Shown here: positions 18,210 to 27,786 of the stretch, piece by piece
Numbering within the stretch: position 1 is the stretch's first letter
How the letters are laid out: the number at the start of each line of letters is the position of its first letter
From: Vibrio sp. CB1-14
GTDB lineage: Bacteria > Pseudomonadota > Gammaproteobacteria > Enterobacterales > Vibrionaceae
Assembly (NCBI RefSeq): GCF_040412085.2
Contig: NZ_CP115921.1
Span: 1,488,001 to 1,552,000 of the forward strand
Direction: 5' to 3'
DNA length: 64,000 nucleotides
Made by a program: the position numbers and the translations under genes
Notes under the pieces: model-generated
Database searches by the model: none
The model's input: the letters and a program-made list of their open reading frames with translations, nothing else
What the model was told of the DNA's origin: nothing

Positions 18210-19139
18210 ATGAGTATTGTTTACAAAGTAAGTTCTGTTTTGTTTTTGGTGCTGCTGTCGTATTCAAACCATACCTTCGCTCTAGAAGCCCTTGGGCTAA
18301 TAAGGGAAGATGGTTCAAAGCTTCAATATTATTTAAAAAAGAATACCCCAAACCATGATGACTTACTCATTCTAGTTCAAGGCTCAGACTGTAATAGCGT
18401 TACTCAAAACGCCCGAATTAATCAAGAGTTACCAAAGATACTCCCCAACGCCGATGTATTGACTGTCGAAAAGTATGGTATCGATGCAAGCTTGCGTTTG
18501 AGTGAGGAGATTGAGAGAGCGGACTGTCCTAAGGCGTATATTGACAATGATTCACCTGAGCAACGTGTCAGTGATTATTTGCAAGTGTTGGCTCATGTGG
18601 AGGCAGGCCAGCATTACGATAGAGTCATGATTGTTGGAGGGAGTGAAGGCGGGCTGATTGCCAATATGCTAACAGCGAACTCTGATCGTATTTCTTATAC
18701 TGTTTCCATTAATAGCGGTGGTAGAAAGTTTATTGATGATGTAATCCACAGTATTCGTGTTGACGCTTCTTCTGAAGAGGTATTTGAACAAGAAAGTCAA
18801 GGCTTTATGGGTTTTTACAATCACCTATTAGACAGTGAACCCTTTGAGCTGGATATGAGTAATCACGGTTATAAATGGTGGCGAGGTGTATTCTCAGTCG
18901 ACCAAGTTGAGGTCATAAAGCAAATCAATACACCTGTTTTACTCATTCAAGCTGGTCAGGATGAGAGCGTCTCGGTCGATTCGGCTATCGAGATGGCCGA
19001 AGATATCGCGAGTAGCAATCCCAATATAGAGTTCAAGTTATACGGTGATCTTAACCACGGATTGAAGCGCTCTACGGGAGATGATGCTCTTAGTCTGGTG
19101 ATTGAGGATATTCAAATCTGGCTAAAAAAACAGTCGTGA
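18210..19139 (+). CDS. Secreted alpha/beta hydrolase
   Basis: 309 residues with signal peptide (MSIVYKVSSVLFLVLLSYSN, cut near TFA). The nucleophile elbow is GGSEGG (GxSxG) around residue 147, the late Asp lies in LIQAGQDESV, and the His in GDLNHGLKR, giving a complete catalytic triad. It acts outside the cytoplasmic membrane. It resembles acylaminoacyl-peptidase or esterase-type hydrolases, but the substrate is unknown. Convergent with ETF-QO. Confidence 0.78.
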   Translation: MSIVYKVSSVLFLVLLSYSNHTFALEALGLIREDGSKLQYYLKKNTPNHDDLLILVQGSDCNSVTQNARINQELPKILPNADVLTVEKYGIDASLRLSEEIERADCPKAYIDNDSPEQRVSDYLQVLAHVEAGQHYDRVMIVGGSEGGLIANMLTANSDRISYTVSINSGGRKFIDDVIHSIRVDASSEEVFEQESQGFMGFYNHLLDSEPFELDMSNHGYKWWRGVFSVDQVEVIKQINTPVLLIQAGQDESVSVDSAIEMAEDIASSNPNIEFKLYGDLNHGLKRSTGDDALSLVIEDIQIWLKKQS

Positions 19140-19162
19140 TGATAAAGCCATTTTCTTGCTGA

Positions 19163-20827
19163 TCACATTCCACGATAGCTTGGTCCTCCACCGCCTTCAG
19201 GTGATGTCCAGTTAATGTTTGCCGATGGGTCTTTTATGTCGCAGGTCTTACAGTGAAGGCAGTTGGTCGCGTTGATATGCAACTGTGGTTGTCCGTCGGA
19301 ATTGATAATTTCATAGACACCTGCTGGGCAGTAGCGCTGACTCGGTTCGTTGTATTGGGGTAGGTGGGTCTCGATAACCAGATCTGGATCATGCAGAAGA
19401 AGATGACACGGCTGGTTTTCTTCATGCTGCGTACCAGAGAGAAACAGAGAGGAAGGTTTATCAAAGCTTAGTTTGCCGTCTGGCTTAGGGTAGTCGATGG
19501 GCTTGGACTGTTTGACTCGATCTAGGCAGGCATGGTCTTCCGTAAGATCCTGCACTTTCCATGGTGCAGATCTTTTGAATAGCTTTGGCCACCAGTTTTG
19601 TTCGACTACATTGACTAGCCCGCCAATGGGCTCACCAAACCGATGAAGGTTAGCACCAAAATTTTGGGTGCTTGCCAGCTCATCATAAAGCCATGAAGAT
19701 TCAAATTCACTTTGATAGTCAGGCTCACGCTCTGGTTGCGGTGCCACTAGAGACTTAAATACTGCTTCTCCCGCCAACATACCTGATTTCATAGCCGTGT
19801 GGCTGCCTTTAATTTTCCCCATATTGAGCGTACCAGCGTCACAGCCAATGAGCAGGCCACCGGGAAACTGTTGTTTCGGTAGTGAACGCAATCCCCCCTT
19901 GGCAATGGCTCTTGCTCCAAAACATAAACGCTCGCCATCGGACAAATATTTGGCAATAGCTCGATGATGTTTAAAGCGTTGGAATTCTTCAAAAGGATTG
20001 AGATGAGGGTTGCGGTAATTGAGGTCGGTAATCAGACCAACCGCAACCTGGTTATTGGGTAAGTGGTATAAAAAGCTACCACCAGTGGTACTCGTTTCAC
20101 TGAGTGGCCAACCTACACCGTGGACAACGTGTCCTTGTTTATAATGCGGATGGTCTTTTGGCAGTTGCCACAGCTCTTTAAAGCCAAGCGCATAGTGTTG
20201 GGGCTGCATGTCATGGTCGAGAGAATACTTGTCGATGAGTGATTTACCTAGATGACCGCGAGCTCCTTCCGCAAAAATGGTGTATTGAGATAGGAGATCA
20301 ATACCGGGCTCGAAGTTAGATTTTTTCTCTCCGTTTTTGTCGAGACCCATGTCAGCGGTTTGCACACCAACCACGGTGTTCGCTGAATCATATAAGACCT
20401 TACTCGCTGCGAAACCAGGAAAGACTTCGACTCCTAACTGCTCTGCTTGATCAGCTAACCATCGACATAAATTACCAAGGCTTATGACATGGTTGTCTGA
20501 GCTGTTTTTTAAACTGTTCGGGGTCAGAAATTCAGGTACTACGACATGATTGAGGTGAGTGGTGAGATACAAACATTCATCATTGGTGACGGGGTTTTTA
20601 ACTGGAGCGCCGAGGCTTGTCCAATCGGGGCAAAGCTCATCTAATGCACGAGTTTCAAAAACGGCACCGGAGAGTATATGCGCACCGACTTCAGCCCCTT
20701 TTTCTATCACGCAGATTGAAAGTGGCTTTTCTTGCTGCTGCAATTGAGCTAGTCGAATGGCAGCCGAGAGCCCAGCGGGGCCCGCGCCTACAATCACCAC
20801 GTCAAATTCCATTGATTCTCTTTGCAT
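19163..20827 (-). CDS. Electron-transfer flavoprotein:ubiquinone oxidoreductase
   Basis: 554 residues, normal for ETF-QO. It passes electrons from ETF to the quinone pool at the inner membrane. The FAD fingerprint VIVGAGPAGLSAA is near the N-terminus, and the C-terminal 4Fe-4S ferredoxin-like segment holds CLHCKTCDIKDP. The start MQRESMEFD is chosen because AAGGTG lies six bases before it; a longer ATG seven codons upstream lacks a ribosome site. It is divergent from etfBA, its electron donor, over a 136-base promoter region. Confidence 0.93.
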   Translation of the reverse strand: MQRESMEFDVVIVGAGPAGLSAAIRLAQLQQQEKPLSICVIEKGAEVGAHILSGAVFETRALDELCPDWTSLGAPVKNPVTNDECLYLTTHLNHVVVPEFLTPNSLKNSSDNHVISLGNLCRWLADQAEQLGVEVFPGFAASKVLYDSANTVVGVQTADMGLDKNGEKKSNFEPGIDLLSQYTIFAEGARGHLGKSLIDKYSLDHDMQPQHYALGFKELWQLPKDHPHYKQGHVVHGVGWPLSETSTTGGSFLYHLPNNQVAVGLITDLNYRNPHLNPFEEFQRFKHHRAIAKYLSDGERLCFGARAIAKGGLRSLPKQQFPGGLLIGCDAGTLNMGKIKGSHTAMKSGMLAGEAVFKSLVAPQPEREPDYQSEFESSWLYDELASTQNFGANLHRFGEPIGGLVNVVEQNWWPKLFKRSAPWKVQDLTEDHACLDRVKQSKPIDYPKPDGKLSFDKPSSLFLSGTQHEENQPCHLLLHDPDLVIETHLPQYNEPSQRYCPAGVYEIINSDGQPQLHINATNCLHCKTCDIKDPSANINWTSPEGGGGPSYRGM

Positions 20828-20887
20828 GTTGTACACCTTGGTTGCCATCCATCGGATCTTAAAGATGTTACGTATAACTATAGTGCA

Positions 20888-20906
20888 GTTGACGTAAACG
20901 TAAACT
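20888..20906. promoter_or_regulatory. Operator candidate (LiuR-like) between ETF-QO and etfB
   Basis: TTGACGTAAACGTAAAC lies in the divergent promoter region. Repeated ACGTAAAC elements of this kind match the general look of MerR-type LiuR sites described for branched-chain amino acid and fatty-acid catabolism genes in gammaproteobacteria, whose regulons can include etf genes. The assignment is from memory of the motif and is inference. Confidence 0.4.
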
Positions 20907-20963
20907 TAGCTAAGCTCATTTTATAACCACTTTATGGCGTTTGTGTTCAAAACAGGAGGGTGT

Positions 20964-21713
20964 ATGAAGGTATTAGTGGCGGTTAAACGTGTCATCGATC
21001 CCTATGCAAAAATCCGAGTAAATGACGATGGGTCTGGGGTTGAAACCAACAATATGAAAATGTCGATGAACCCCTTTTGCGAGATTGCAGTTGAAGAGGC
21101 AATTCGGCTGCGAGAGGCAGGAGTAGCGACAGAAATTGTAGTGGTCAGCATCGGTGATAGTGCGGTTCAAGAGACACTTCGTAATGCACTTGCCTTAGGG
21201 GCTGATCGCGCCATTCATGTTGAAACCGAGTCAATGTTAGAGCCTTTAGCCGTGGCAAAAGTGCTTAAGCAAGTTATGTCACAAGAATCGCCTCAATTGG
21301 TGTTAGTGGGCAAACAATCTATTGATACTGACAACAACCAAGTTGCTCAGATGCTCGCCGCTCTGACTGATCGTCCACAAGGTACATTCGCATCGAAACT
21401 TGTTATCGAAGGAGATGCTGCATTAGTGACAAGAGAAGTGGATGGCGGATTGGAAACATTGAGTTTGCAGTTACCAGCGATTATCAGCACTGATTTACGC
21501 CTCAATGAACCAAGGTATGCCTCTTTGCCCAACATAATGAAAGCGAAAAAGAAGCCGCTAGATGTCGTTCCCATTGAATCATTAGCGGTTGATATTGAGT
21601 CGCGTCAAGAGGTGTTAGAAGTGATGGCTCCGAAATCACGCGCACCGGGTCAATCGGTAGCGAGTGTCGACGAGCTGGTGGATAAGCTCCGTAATGAAGC
21701 CAAAGTGCTTTGA
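20964..21713 (+). CDS. etfB: Electron transfer flavoprotein beta subunit
   Basis: 249 residues, usual length. It forms the ETF dimer with EtfA, binds AMP, and carries electrons from acyl-CoA and related dehydrogenases to ETF-QO. N-terminal [19 protein letters not shown] and [14 protein letters not shown] (ETF-beta signature region) are clear. The start is the ATG after GGAGGGTGT; a TTA-rich upstream extension of ten codons is not expected to be translated. Followed 19 bases later by etfA. Confidence 0.94.
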   Translation: MKVLVAVKRVIDPYAKIRVNDDGSGVETNNMKMSMNPFCEIAVEEAIRLREAGVATEIVVVSIGDSAVQETLRNALALGADRAIHVETESMLEPLAVAKVLKQVMSQESPQLVLVGKQSIDTDNNQVAQMLAALTDRPQGTFASKLVIEGDAALVTREVDGGLETLSLQLPAIISTDLRLNEPRYASLPNIMKAKKKPLDVVPIESLAVDIESRQEVLEVMAPKSRAPGQSVASVDELVDKLRNEAKVL

Positions 21714-21732
21714 CTAAGGGGGAGGGTAAATC

Positions 21733-22677
21733 ATGGATAGTAAAACATTGGTCATTGCTGAGCATGATAATAGCAATATCGCCGCAGATACGCTGAAAAC
21801 GCTACATGCTGCAAGCCAGATAGGCGGTGATATTGCTGTTCTTGTGGTAGGCAACAAGGTTACAGCAATAGCGGAAAGCTTATCAAAAGTGAAGGGAGTA
21901 ACGCAGGTAATCCGTGTCGATGCCGAGCAATTCAAACATCCCACCGCTGAAGATGTCGCTCCTATTATTGTTGAGTTGAGCGAGGTGTTTACTCATTTTC
22001 TTGCACCAGCAACAACATTTGGCAAAAACCTTATGCCGACAGTGGCAGCGCTGCTGGATGTTGGGCAGTTGTCAGACGTTATTCAAATCGAATCACCCGA
22101 TACTGTTATTCGCCCGATTTATGCCGGCAACGCGCTAGCGAGAGTAAAGTCCAACGATTCCAAGTTGGTGATGACGATTCGTGGCTCAGCGTTTGATTCA
22201 GCGAGTACGGATAGCCAAGAAAATGCATCAGTTGAAGCGCTTGTGTCAAAGACTTCTCAACAAACCCTGGCTAGCTTTATTGATTCTCAACAGACGGTAT
22301 CAGAGCGCCCCGACTTGTCGTCAGCAAAAGTCGTTATATCAGGAGGTCGAGGTCTAGGCAGTAAAGAAAACTTTGCTCTCGTTGAGCGCTTGGCCGACAA
22401 ACTGGGTGGTGCCATTGGCGCATCAAGAGCTGCGGTCGACGCCGGTTTTGTTTCTAACGACCTGCAAGTAGGTCAGACGGGCAAAATTGTCGCTCCTGAG
22501 CTATATATTGCTATTGGTATCTCCGGAGCTATTCAGCACATGGCGGGAATGAAGGACTCTAAGGTTATCGTGGCAATTAATAGTGACCCGGATGCAGCGA
22601 TCTTTGAGGTGGCAGACTATGGGTTAGTTGGAGACTTATTCGAAATCATGCCGGAGCTGATTGATAAGGTGCCTTAG
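21733..22677 (+). CDS. etfA: Electron transfer flavoprotein alpha subunit
   Basis: 314 residues. The FAD-binding C-terminal domain is evident: VVISGGRGLGSKENFALVE, then GQTGKIVAPELYIAIGISGA and AINSDPDAAIFEVADYG. Ribosome site GGGGGAGGG. Pairs with EtfB and ETF-QO to feed electrons from valine, leucine, isoleucine or fatty acyl-CoA oxidation to respiration, which fits the bkd operon nearby and the mmsB fragment. Confidence 0.94.
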   Translation: MDSKTLVIAEHDNSNIAADTLKTLHAASQIGGDIAVLVVGNKVTAIAESLSKVKGVTQVIRVDAEQFKHPTAEDVAPIIVELSEVFTHFLAPATTFGKNLMPTVAALLDVGQLSDVIQIESPDTVIRPIYAGNALARVKSNDSKLVMTIRGSAFDSASTDSQENASVEALVSKTSQQTLASFIDSQQTVSERPDLSSAKVVISGGRGLGSKENFALVERLADKLGGAIGASRAAVDAGFVSNDLQVGQTGKIVAPELYIAIGISGAIQHMAGMKDSKVIVAINSDPDAAIFEVADYGLVGDLFEIMPELIDKVP

Positions 22678-22712
22678 CCTATCTTTCGTTGTTCAAACAT
22701 ACTAGCTGAAAG

Positions 22713-22750
22713 GGCTAAGGTTTGTTGCAAGCGACCTTAGCCTTCTTCTT
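22713..22750. terminator. Terminator between etfA and a converging small gene
   Basis: GGCTAAGGT pairs with ACCTTAGCC and is followed by TTCTTCTTT on the + strand. The right arm overlaps the stop codon of the minus-strand gene at 22737. Probably ends etfBA. Confidence 0.75.
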
Positions 22751-22946
22751 TGTCGCTTTCCTTTAATGTTTTGGCCGCGTAGCGAACCGCAAAAACACAC
22801 ATCAACATCATAATAAAGGGTATCGAAGCCAAAGACATTTCGACCCACGAATACTCAGCAAAGAACTTTGACAACAAAAGATGTGACACTATGTTGAGCA
22901 CAGCAATAGCGATTGCGACAACGAGTAGCTTTGATTCTCTATTCAA
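22737..22946 (-). CDS. Small two-span membrane protein
   Basis: 69 residues with two hydrophobic helices (LLVVAIAIAVLNIVSHLLL and SLASIPFIMMLMCVFAVRY) and a charged C-terminus. The start is uncertain: the TTG at 22946 is 12 bases from AGGA, and an ATT two codons earlier would have better spacing. No ATG is available. Function unknown. Confidence 0.5.
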   Translation of the reverse strand: MNRESKLLVVAIAIAVLNIVSHLLLSKFFAEYSWVEMSLASIPFIMMLMCVFAVRYAAKTLKESDKEEG

Positions 22947-23138
22947 ACGAATGGGTTCCTACCTAGATTACTAGTATTGAATTGGAGCCAGTGTTCCAAT
23001 TTATTCGAAGGTTGCGACTATATCATACGGACGACGGCGGTTTCGTGATGGTGCAAATACTTTGAGGTGTTGTTGCTTGCCGTAGTCGTTAGTGAAGCGC
23101 AACATGTTGAAAATGTATGGAAACGCTAAGGGCAAACG

Positions 23139-23537
23139 ATGTCAGGAATTACCGATTTAGAACAGCTACTCGCATCAATGGAGCCAAGTTTAGTCGATGG
23201 GGAATTTGTGTTTTGTACCGTTAAAGGATCACTGGCTGAATACCTTATGCTCGATATCTTAGGTTCGTTTAAAGAACAGGAAGGCTTGACTCTAATACTT
23301 CCAAAGCTTCAGGCAGAGCAAGCTGAACTCGACTTTGAAGGGTTGTTTAGAATGATCACCTTGAACGTTCACTCCAGCCTCGAGGCGGTCGGTTTAACGG
23401 CAGCGGTATCCAAAAAACTTGCGGAGCGGGATATTAGCGCTAACGTGGTAGCAGCCTATTATCATGACCATATCTTTGTCCAGTCTTCCAAAGCAGATGA
23501 GGCGCTTGCTGCGCTTGAGGAGTTCCTAAGTGAGTAA
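23139..23537 (+). CDS. ACT-domain protein (DUF2241-like)
   Basis: 132 residues of a small ACT-like regulatory fold, with a beta-alpha-beta segment near the C-terminus (FRMITLNVHSSLEAVGLTAA ... ANVVAAYYHDHIFVQ). It resembles the short stand-alone ACT proteins often annotated DUF2241, thought to bind amino acids. It overlaps the NUDIX gene by eight bases and starts a three-gene unit. Confidence 0.78.
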   Translation: MSGITDLEQLLASMEPSLVDGEFVFCTVKGSLAEYLMLDILGSFKEQEGLTLILPKLQAEQAELDFEGLFRMITLNVHSSLEAVGLTAAVSKKLAERDISANVVAAYYHDHIFVQSSKADEALAALEEFLSE

Positions 23538-23970
23538 GCCTATTCGAGTAAAAGCAGTCTGTCTTTGCCGATATGATAGAAAAATACTGCTGGCGGAAGG
23601 TTATGATCCGACGAAAAATGAGCACTATTTGATGCCGATTGGTGGCGGGGTTGAGTTTGGGGAGCTTGCTAAACAAGCCGCGGTTCGTGAAGTTCGCGAA
23701 GAGATAGGTGCGGATGTCTCAGACCTAAATTTGCTTGGCGTGAGTGAGAACAGGTTCACGTTCGATGGCGTTCCCGGACATGAAGTGGTCTTTGTCTTCG
23801 AAGGTATCCTTGAAAGTTCCGATCTTTATCAGAGAGAACATTTTAAGGGTATTGAAACGAATGGAGTCGAGTTTACCGTAAGATGGGTTCCGGAAGAGGA
23901 CGTTATCAGTGGGTCTATTCCCGTTTACCCAGACGGTATTCTGTCTATGCTACAAGAGACGAGTCAATGA
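23530..23970 (+). CDS. NUDIX hydrolase
   Basis: 146 residues with a full Nudix box, GGVEFGELAKQAAVREV followed by REEIGAD (residues about 39-62), including the metal-binding REVREE. Family members cleave nucleoside diphosphates linked to another group; the substrate is unknown. GTG start overlapping the ACT gene, so translation is coupled. Confidence 0.88.
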   Translation: MSKPIRVKAVCLCRYDRKILLAEGYDPTKNEHYLMPIGGGVEFGELAKQAAVREVREEIGADVSDLNLLGVSENRFTFDGVPGHEVVFVFEGILESSDLYQREHFKGIETNGVEFTVRWVPEEDVISGSIPVYPDGILSMLQETSQ

Positions 23971-23982
23971 AAAGGGCATTCA

Positions 23983-24348
23983 ATGAAATACGATGAGTTT
24001 AATGAGTATTGTAGTTCCTTTACCGCAACCTCCCATGTGATTCAGTGGGGGGGTGCGCACGTTTGGAAAGTGGGTGGAAAGGTGTTTGCGATTGGTGGCT
24101 GGAGTAAGGAGGGGAGTGAGGCTTATATCTTCAAAACTTCGGTTCTCAACTTCGATTTTCTTTCCGATCACGAAGGATACAGACCGGCTCCTTACTTTGC
24201 TAATCGTGGAATGAAGTGGATTCAGCAGACAGATACCAGCGGTCATTTAGATGAGGAGCTTCGTTATTACATCAGCGAGTCATACAAAATTGTGTCTATG
24301 GGGCTTAGTAAGCGAAAGAGAGTGGAGTTAGGGATTGTTGTGGAGTGA
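23983..24348 (+). CDS. MmcQ/YjbR-family protein
   Basis: 121 residues matching the YjbR fold: MKYDEFNEYCSSF at the N-terminus, VWKVGGKVFAIGGW, and the end block YKIVSMGLSKRKRVELG (usual K-x-R-xEL). These cyteines-poor small proteins are sometimes called DNA-binding, with thin evidence. Third gene of the ACT-NUDIX unit, 12 bases after it. Confidence 0.82.
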   Translation: MKYDEFNEYCSSFTATSHVIQWGGAHVWKVGGKVFAIGGWSKEGSEAYIFKTSVLNFDFLSDHEGYRPAPYFANRGMKWIQQTDTSGHLDEELRYYISESYKIVSMGLSKRKRVELGIVVE

Positions 24349-24534
24349 TGGAGTTACTCTAGGAAGCCACTTATAATTTAGACTTGTCATCTTCACGTAA
24401 GTGAAGATCTCCCAAAGCGCTTGACTTACCAAAGTATGCAGACTAGTTCACGTAAACAACCTCCTAATCACGCTGTACCAGATTCCCTTTTGCAAGGGAA
24501 TGACGGACACTTTCCACAGTGTCCTTTGTCATTA

Positions 24535-25674
24535 CTAACCTTGCTGTAAGTGCTCCACCAACACCTTAACAAAGCGAGCAGCTTCACCACCTGTGCACGC
24601 TCTATGGTCAAAAGTTATCGAAAGCGGTAAGGCTTTAACTCCAACCGCTTGTCCATCCCGCATTATTACTTTCTCAATAATTCGACCCGCACCCACGATC
24701 GCGACCTGAGGTGGTGTCACCACGGGTGTCGCGAATATCCCTGCGATAGCACCAAAGTTAGACAGGGTGATGGTGGCGTGTTGCAACTGCTCTCGTCCAA
24801 TTCGTCTGGCTCTGATGCCTTGCACGGTTTCGTTTAACCATTGGCGGATGCCTGCTTGATCGTATTCGTTGGCGTTTCTGAGCACTGGGACATAGAGCCC
24901 ATGGCTACTGTCTACGGCAATACCAATGTTCACGTTGGAATGGACGCATCGGGTCATGGTTTCTGCATCGAACCACGCATTCAGTGCTGGCTCTGTTTGG
25001 CATGCATGCACCACGGCTTTGATGAGTCTTCCTGAGATGTCTTCGTCATTTTGCCAGTTGTCTAGCATGGCTTCTTCGGTGATAGTGACAGAAGCAACGG
25101 AGTGGTGCGACTGCGCCATGGTACCAACCATGGTTCGACGTGCGCCTTTGAGAACTTCCGTGCCGGGGGCTTGTTTGTCTATTTGATCGTAAATGTCATT
25201 GTCTGTGATCACGCCATCTTGGCCACTGCCTTTGACGCGCAGTAGATCAATTCCGAGCTTTTTGGCTAGAAGCCGAGCAGAGGGCATGGCTGTGATCGAG
25301 TTCTCTTCGGCGTTATGGTGCGCTGCGCCGACCCAAAAGTCATCGACTTCGACGTGATGAGTATGGCTGGAGACATTGCCAACCACAGTTGCAGCATCGT
25401 TGGTGTTTGATGATTCATTGAGGCTAGCGCCTTCCGTGACCGCCTCTTCGATTTCAATCAATAGGCTGCCAATACTGATGACATCACCTTCTTCGCCATA
25501 ACGTTTGACGATTTTTCCGCTGTACGGCGCGGGGACTTCGACAACGGCTTTAGCGGTCTCAACGGTAAGGATGACTTGGTCTAAATCGACATCGTCGCCG
25601 ACGTTCACATGCCATTCGACAATCTCAGATTCGGCAAGTCCTTCCCCTAAGTCTGGCAATAAAAATGACTTCAT
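24535..25674 (-). CDS. bkdB: Branched-chain 2-oxo acid dehydrogenase E2 (dihydrolipoyl acyltransferase)
   Basis: 379 residues. Single lipoyl domain with the lipoylated lysine in VETAKAVVEV (Lys near 41), a peripheral-subunit-binding domain (PSARLLAKKLGID ... GVITDNDIYD, about 120-155), and the catalytic domain ending TFDHRACTGGEAARF. The HRxxTGGEA form of the active-site loop is common in this subfamily. It transfers the branched acyl group from E1 to CoA. The start is the ATG overlapping the E1 beta stop (ATGA), six bases after GGAGGG; a TTG two codons earlier is less likely. Last gene of the operon. Confidence 0.92.
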   Translation of the reverse strand: MKSFLLPDLGEGLAESEIVEWHVNVGDDVDLDQVILTVETAKAVVEVPAPYSGKIVKRYGEEGDVISIGSLLIEIEEAVTEGASLNESSNTNDAATVVGNVSSHTHHVEVDDFWVGAAHHNAEENSITAMPSARLLAKKLGIDLLRVKGSGQDGVITDNDIYDQIDKQAPGTEVLKGARRTMVGTMAQSHHSVASVTITEEAMLDNWQNDEDISGRLIKAVVHACQTEPALNAWFDAETMTRCVHSNVNIGIAVDSSHGLYVPVLRNANEYDQAGIRQWLNETVQGIRARRIGREQLQHATITLSNFGAIAGIFATPVVTPPQVAIVGAGRIIEKVIMRDGQAVGVKALPLSITFDHRACTGGEAARFVKVLVEHLQQG

Positions 25675-26699
25675 TTCCAACCCTCCACTAGCTCTCTTGC
25701 TGCTTGTACGATGTCGGCCTCTTGGATCAAAAAGTAGTCTTCGTTTTTGTAGTAAGGCATCACGGTATCAAGGCCTGTTACTCGTTTAGGCGGCGCTTTG
25801 AGCATACACATGGCTTGCTCTGAAGTGCGAGTAATGATTTCAGCGCCTACGCCGCAGCTTCTGCTTGCTTCATGAACTACAAGCAATCGACCTGTTTTCT
25901 CAAGTGACTTTAGTATCGTCTCCATATCAATGGGTTTGATGCTAGCTAGATCAATAACTTCCACCTCGATACCTGCTTTAGACAGTGTATCTGCTGCCTG
26001 AAGTGACTCAACAACACAGGCTCCCCAAGTCACGAGCGTTAAATCCCGTCCTTTTCGAAGGGTGTAGCAAGTATCAAGAGGCAGGGCTTCGCCATTATCA
26101 ACCACATTCGATTTAACGGTGCGATAGATACGTTTGGGCTCAAAGAACATAACGGGATCGTTGCAGCGTATCGCCGACAATAGCAAGCCATAGGCGCGTT
26201 GTGGTGATGACGGGATAACGACCCTCAGCCCAGGAATATGGGCAAACAGAGCTTCGACACTTTCGGAGTGATGCTCTGGCGCATGTATGCCACCACCAAA
26301 TGGCGCGCGAAACACAATTGGGCAAGACAGACGCCCGCGGGTGCGATTACGCATTCGGGCAGCATGACAAATGATGTGTTCCATCGCAGGAAACACGAAC
26401 CCTTGAAACTGGAATTCAGCAATAGGTCGAAGGCCTTGAGTCGCCATGCCCACAGCAACGCCGCCGATGAGCGCTTCGGCGAGCGGTGTATCGATAACGC
26501 GTTTCAGCCCAAAGCGTTCTTTAAGGCCAACTGTAGCTCTGAATACGCCGCCGTTATCGCCAACATCCTCTCCAAGCAGTACTACGCGTTTGTCTCTGCC
26601 CATTTCATGATGGAGAGCTAAGTTCACCGCATCGACCAGTGTGGACTCCACTGAGGCGATAGGGCTTGCTAGGGGCACAATATGCAGTTGATCAGCCAT
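25671..26699 (-). CDS. Branched-chain 2-oxo acid dehydrogenase E1 beta subunit
   Basis: 342 residues, normal for the family. Thiamine-diphosphate E1 beta blocks are visible: LGEDVGDNGGVFRAT, DTPLAEALIGGVAVGMA, PFGGGIHAPEHHSESVEA and MPYYKNEDYFL. The open frame runs 49 codons farther upstream, but MADQLHIV is chosen because GGAGGACAAC stands just before it and the family starts there. It overlaps E1 alpha by eight bases and E2 by four, so the complex is made at matched levels. Confidence 0.93.
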   Translation of the reverse strand: MADQLHIVPLASPIASVESTLVDAVNLALHHEMGRDKRVVLLGEDVGDNGGVFRATVGLKERFGLKRVIDTPLAEALIGGVAVGMATQGLRPIAEFQFQGFVFPAMEHIICHAARMRNRTRGRLSCPIVFRAPFGGGIHAPEHHSESVEALFAHIPGLRVVIPSSPQRAYGLLLSAIRCNDPVMFFEPKRIYRTVKSNVVDNGEALPLDTCYTLRKGRDLTLVTWGACVVESLQAADTLSKAGIEVEVIDLASIKPIDMETILKSLEKTGRLLVVHEASRSCGVGAEIITRTSEQAMCMLKAPPKRVTGLDTVMPYYKNEDYFLIQEADIVQAARELVEGWK

Positions 26700-27786
26700 G
26701 TTGTCCTCCTTGCATGCGCATCGATTTGTTGATGAGCTCATCGCGTTGCGGGCGAAGTTCTTTGGTTGGTTGCTCGTAGAGATAATCAAAGGCGGTTTCT
26801 GGTGCTTGGGGTGGGGTATTGAGATAGCGAGCGACGGCTTCCTCAACCTGTTTTTTGCTTTCCGTGATAAGCAGAGCTTCGTCTGAATCTTGCCACCATC
26901 CTTGGGATTCTAAGAAGGTTTTCAGTCGTTGGATGGGCTCATATTCCCAAGCGGTATCAAGTTCGTTATCTGTTCTGTAACGAGTGGCGTCATCGGCGGT
27001 GGTGTGATCGCTGAGTCGATAGCTTATAGCTTCAATAAGTGTTGCACCTTTGCCTTTACGTGCATTGGAAATGGCGATGCTGATAGCATCTAACATGGCG
27101 ATGACATCGTTACCATCGACTTTAAGCCCGGGAATACCCGCACCTTGTGCCTTGTCTGCGAGAAATTCCGCTCCGCATTGCAGTGCCCTCGGGACTGAGA
27201 TTGCCCATTGGTTGTTGTTCACTACAAACACCAAAGGGATGTTCCAAGCCCCTGCGCAATTAATGGATTCTAAAAAGTCACCTTTTGAAGTGGCGCCATC
27301 GCCGCACGTCACCAACGCAACATCGTGATTGCCTTTAATCTTTAACGCAGCAGCAACACCGACGGCGTGAGTACATTGCGTGGCTATTGGGATACAAAAA
27401 GGGAGGTCGGTACATGGGTTATCACTATTGGTGAACTCAAAATCGCTACCGCGTTCGTCACCGCCCCAATATTGAAGGTTTTTTTCCATGGGAATGCCGC
27501 GAAGCCACATGGCAGGCATGTCGCGATAGTAGGGGATGAAAACATCTCGGTGAGAAAGGGCGTGGCCAATGGCGATACCTATTGCCTCGGCACCAAGGTG
27601 CGAAGGGTAGGTACCGAGTTTGCCGGTGCGTTGAAGGGCAACGGCTTTAGCATCGTACGTTCTTGCGACTACCATGTCGCGGTACAGCTTCTTTAGGGTT
27701 GCTTCGTCAGCCCAATCGGGTAGAGAGCTAACTAAGTGTCCTTGGTAGTCGATAAAACGATGCATGGGTAATGCTTGTACGTTCAT
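26692..27786 (-). CDS. Branched-chain 2-oxo acid dehydrogenase E1 alpha subunit
   Basis: 364 residues. The thiamine-diphosphate motif GDGATSKGDFLESINCAGAW-type block (GDG through N) and VNNNQWAISVPR are clear. With E1 beta it decarboxylates 2-oxo acids from valine, leucine and isoleucine. Ribosome site AAAGGAG. First gene of the three-gene operon; no E3 gene is nearby, so the shared lipoamide dehydrogenase must come from elsewhere. Confidence 0.93.
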   Translation of the reverse strand: MNVQALPMHRFIDYQGHLVSSLPDWADEATLKKLYRDMVVARTYDAKAVALQRTGKLGTYPSHLGAEAIGIAIGHALSHRDVFIPYYRDMPAMWLRGIPMEKNLQYWGGDERGSDFEFTNSDNPCTDLPFCIPIATQCTHAVGVAAALKIKGNHDVALVTCGDGATSKGDFLESINCAGAWNIPLVFVVNNNQWAISVPRALQCGAEFLADKAQGAGIPGLKVDGNDVIAMLDAISIAISNARKGKGATLIEAISYRLSDHTTADDATRYRTDNELDTAWEYEPIQRLKTFLESQGWWQDSDEALLITESKKQVEEAVARYLNTPPQAPETAFDYLYEQPTKELRPQRDELINKSMRMQGGQHG

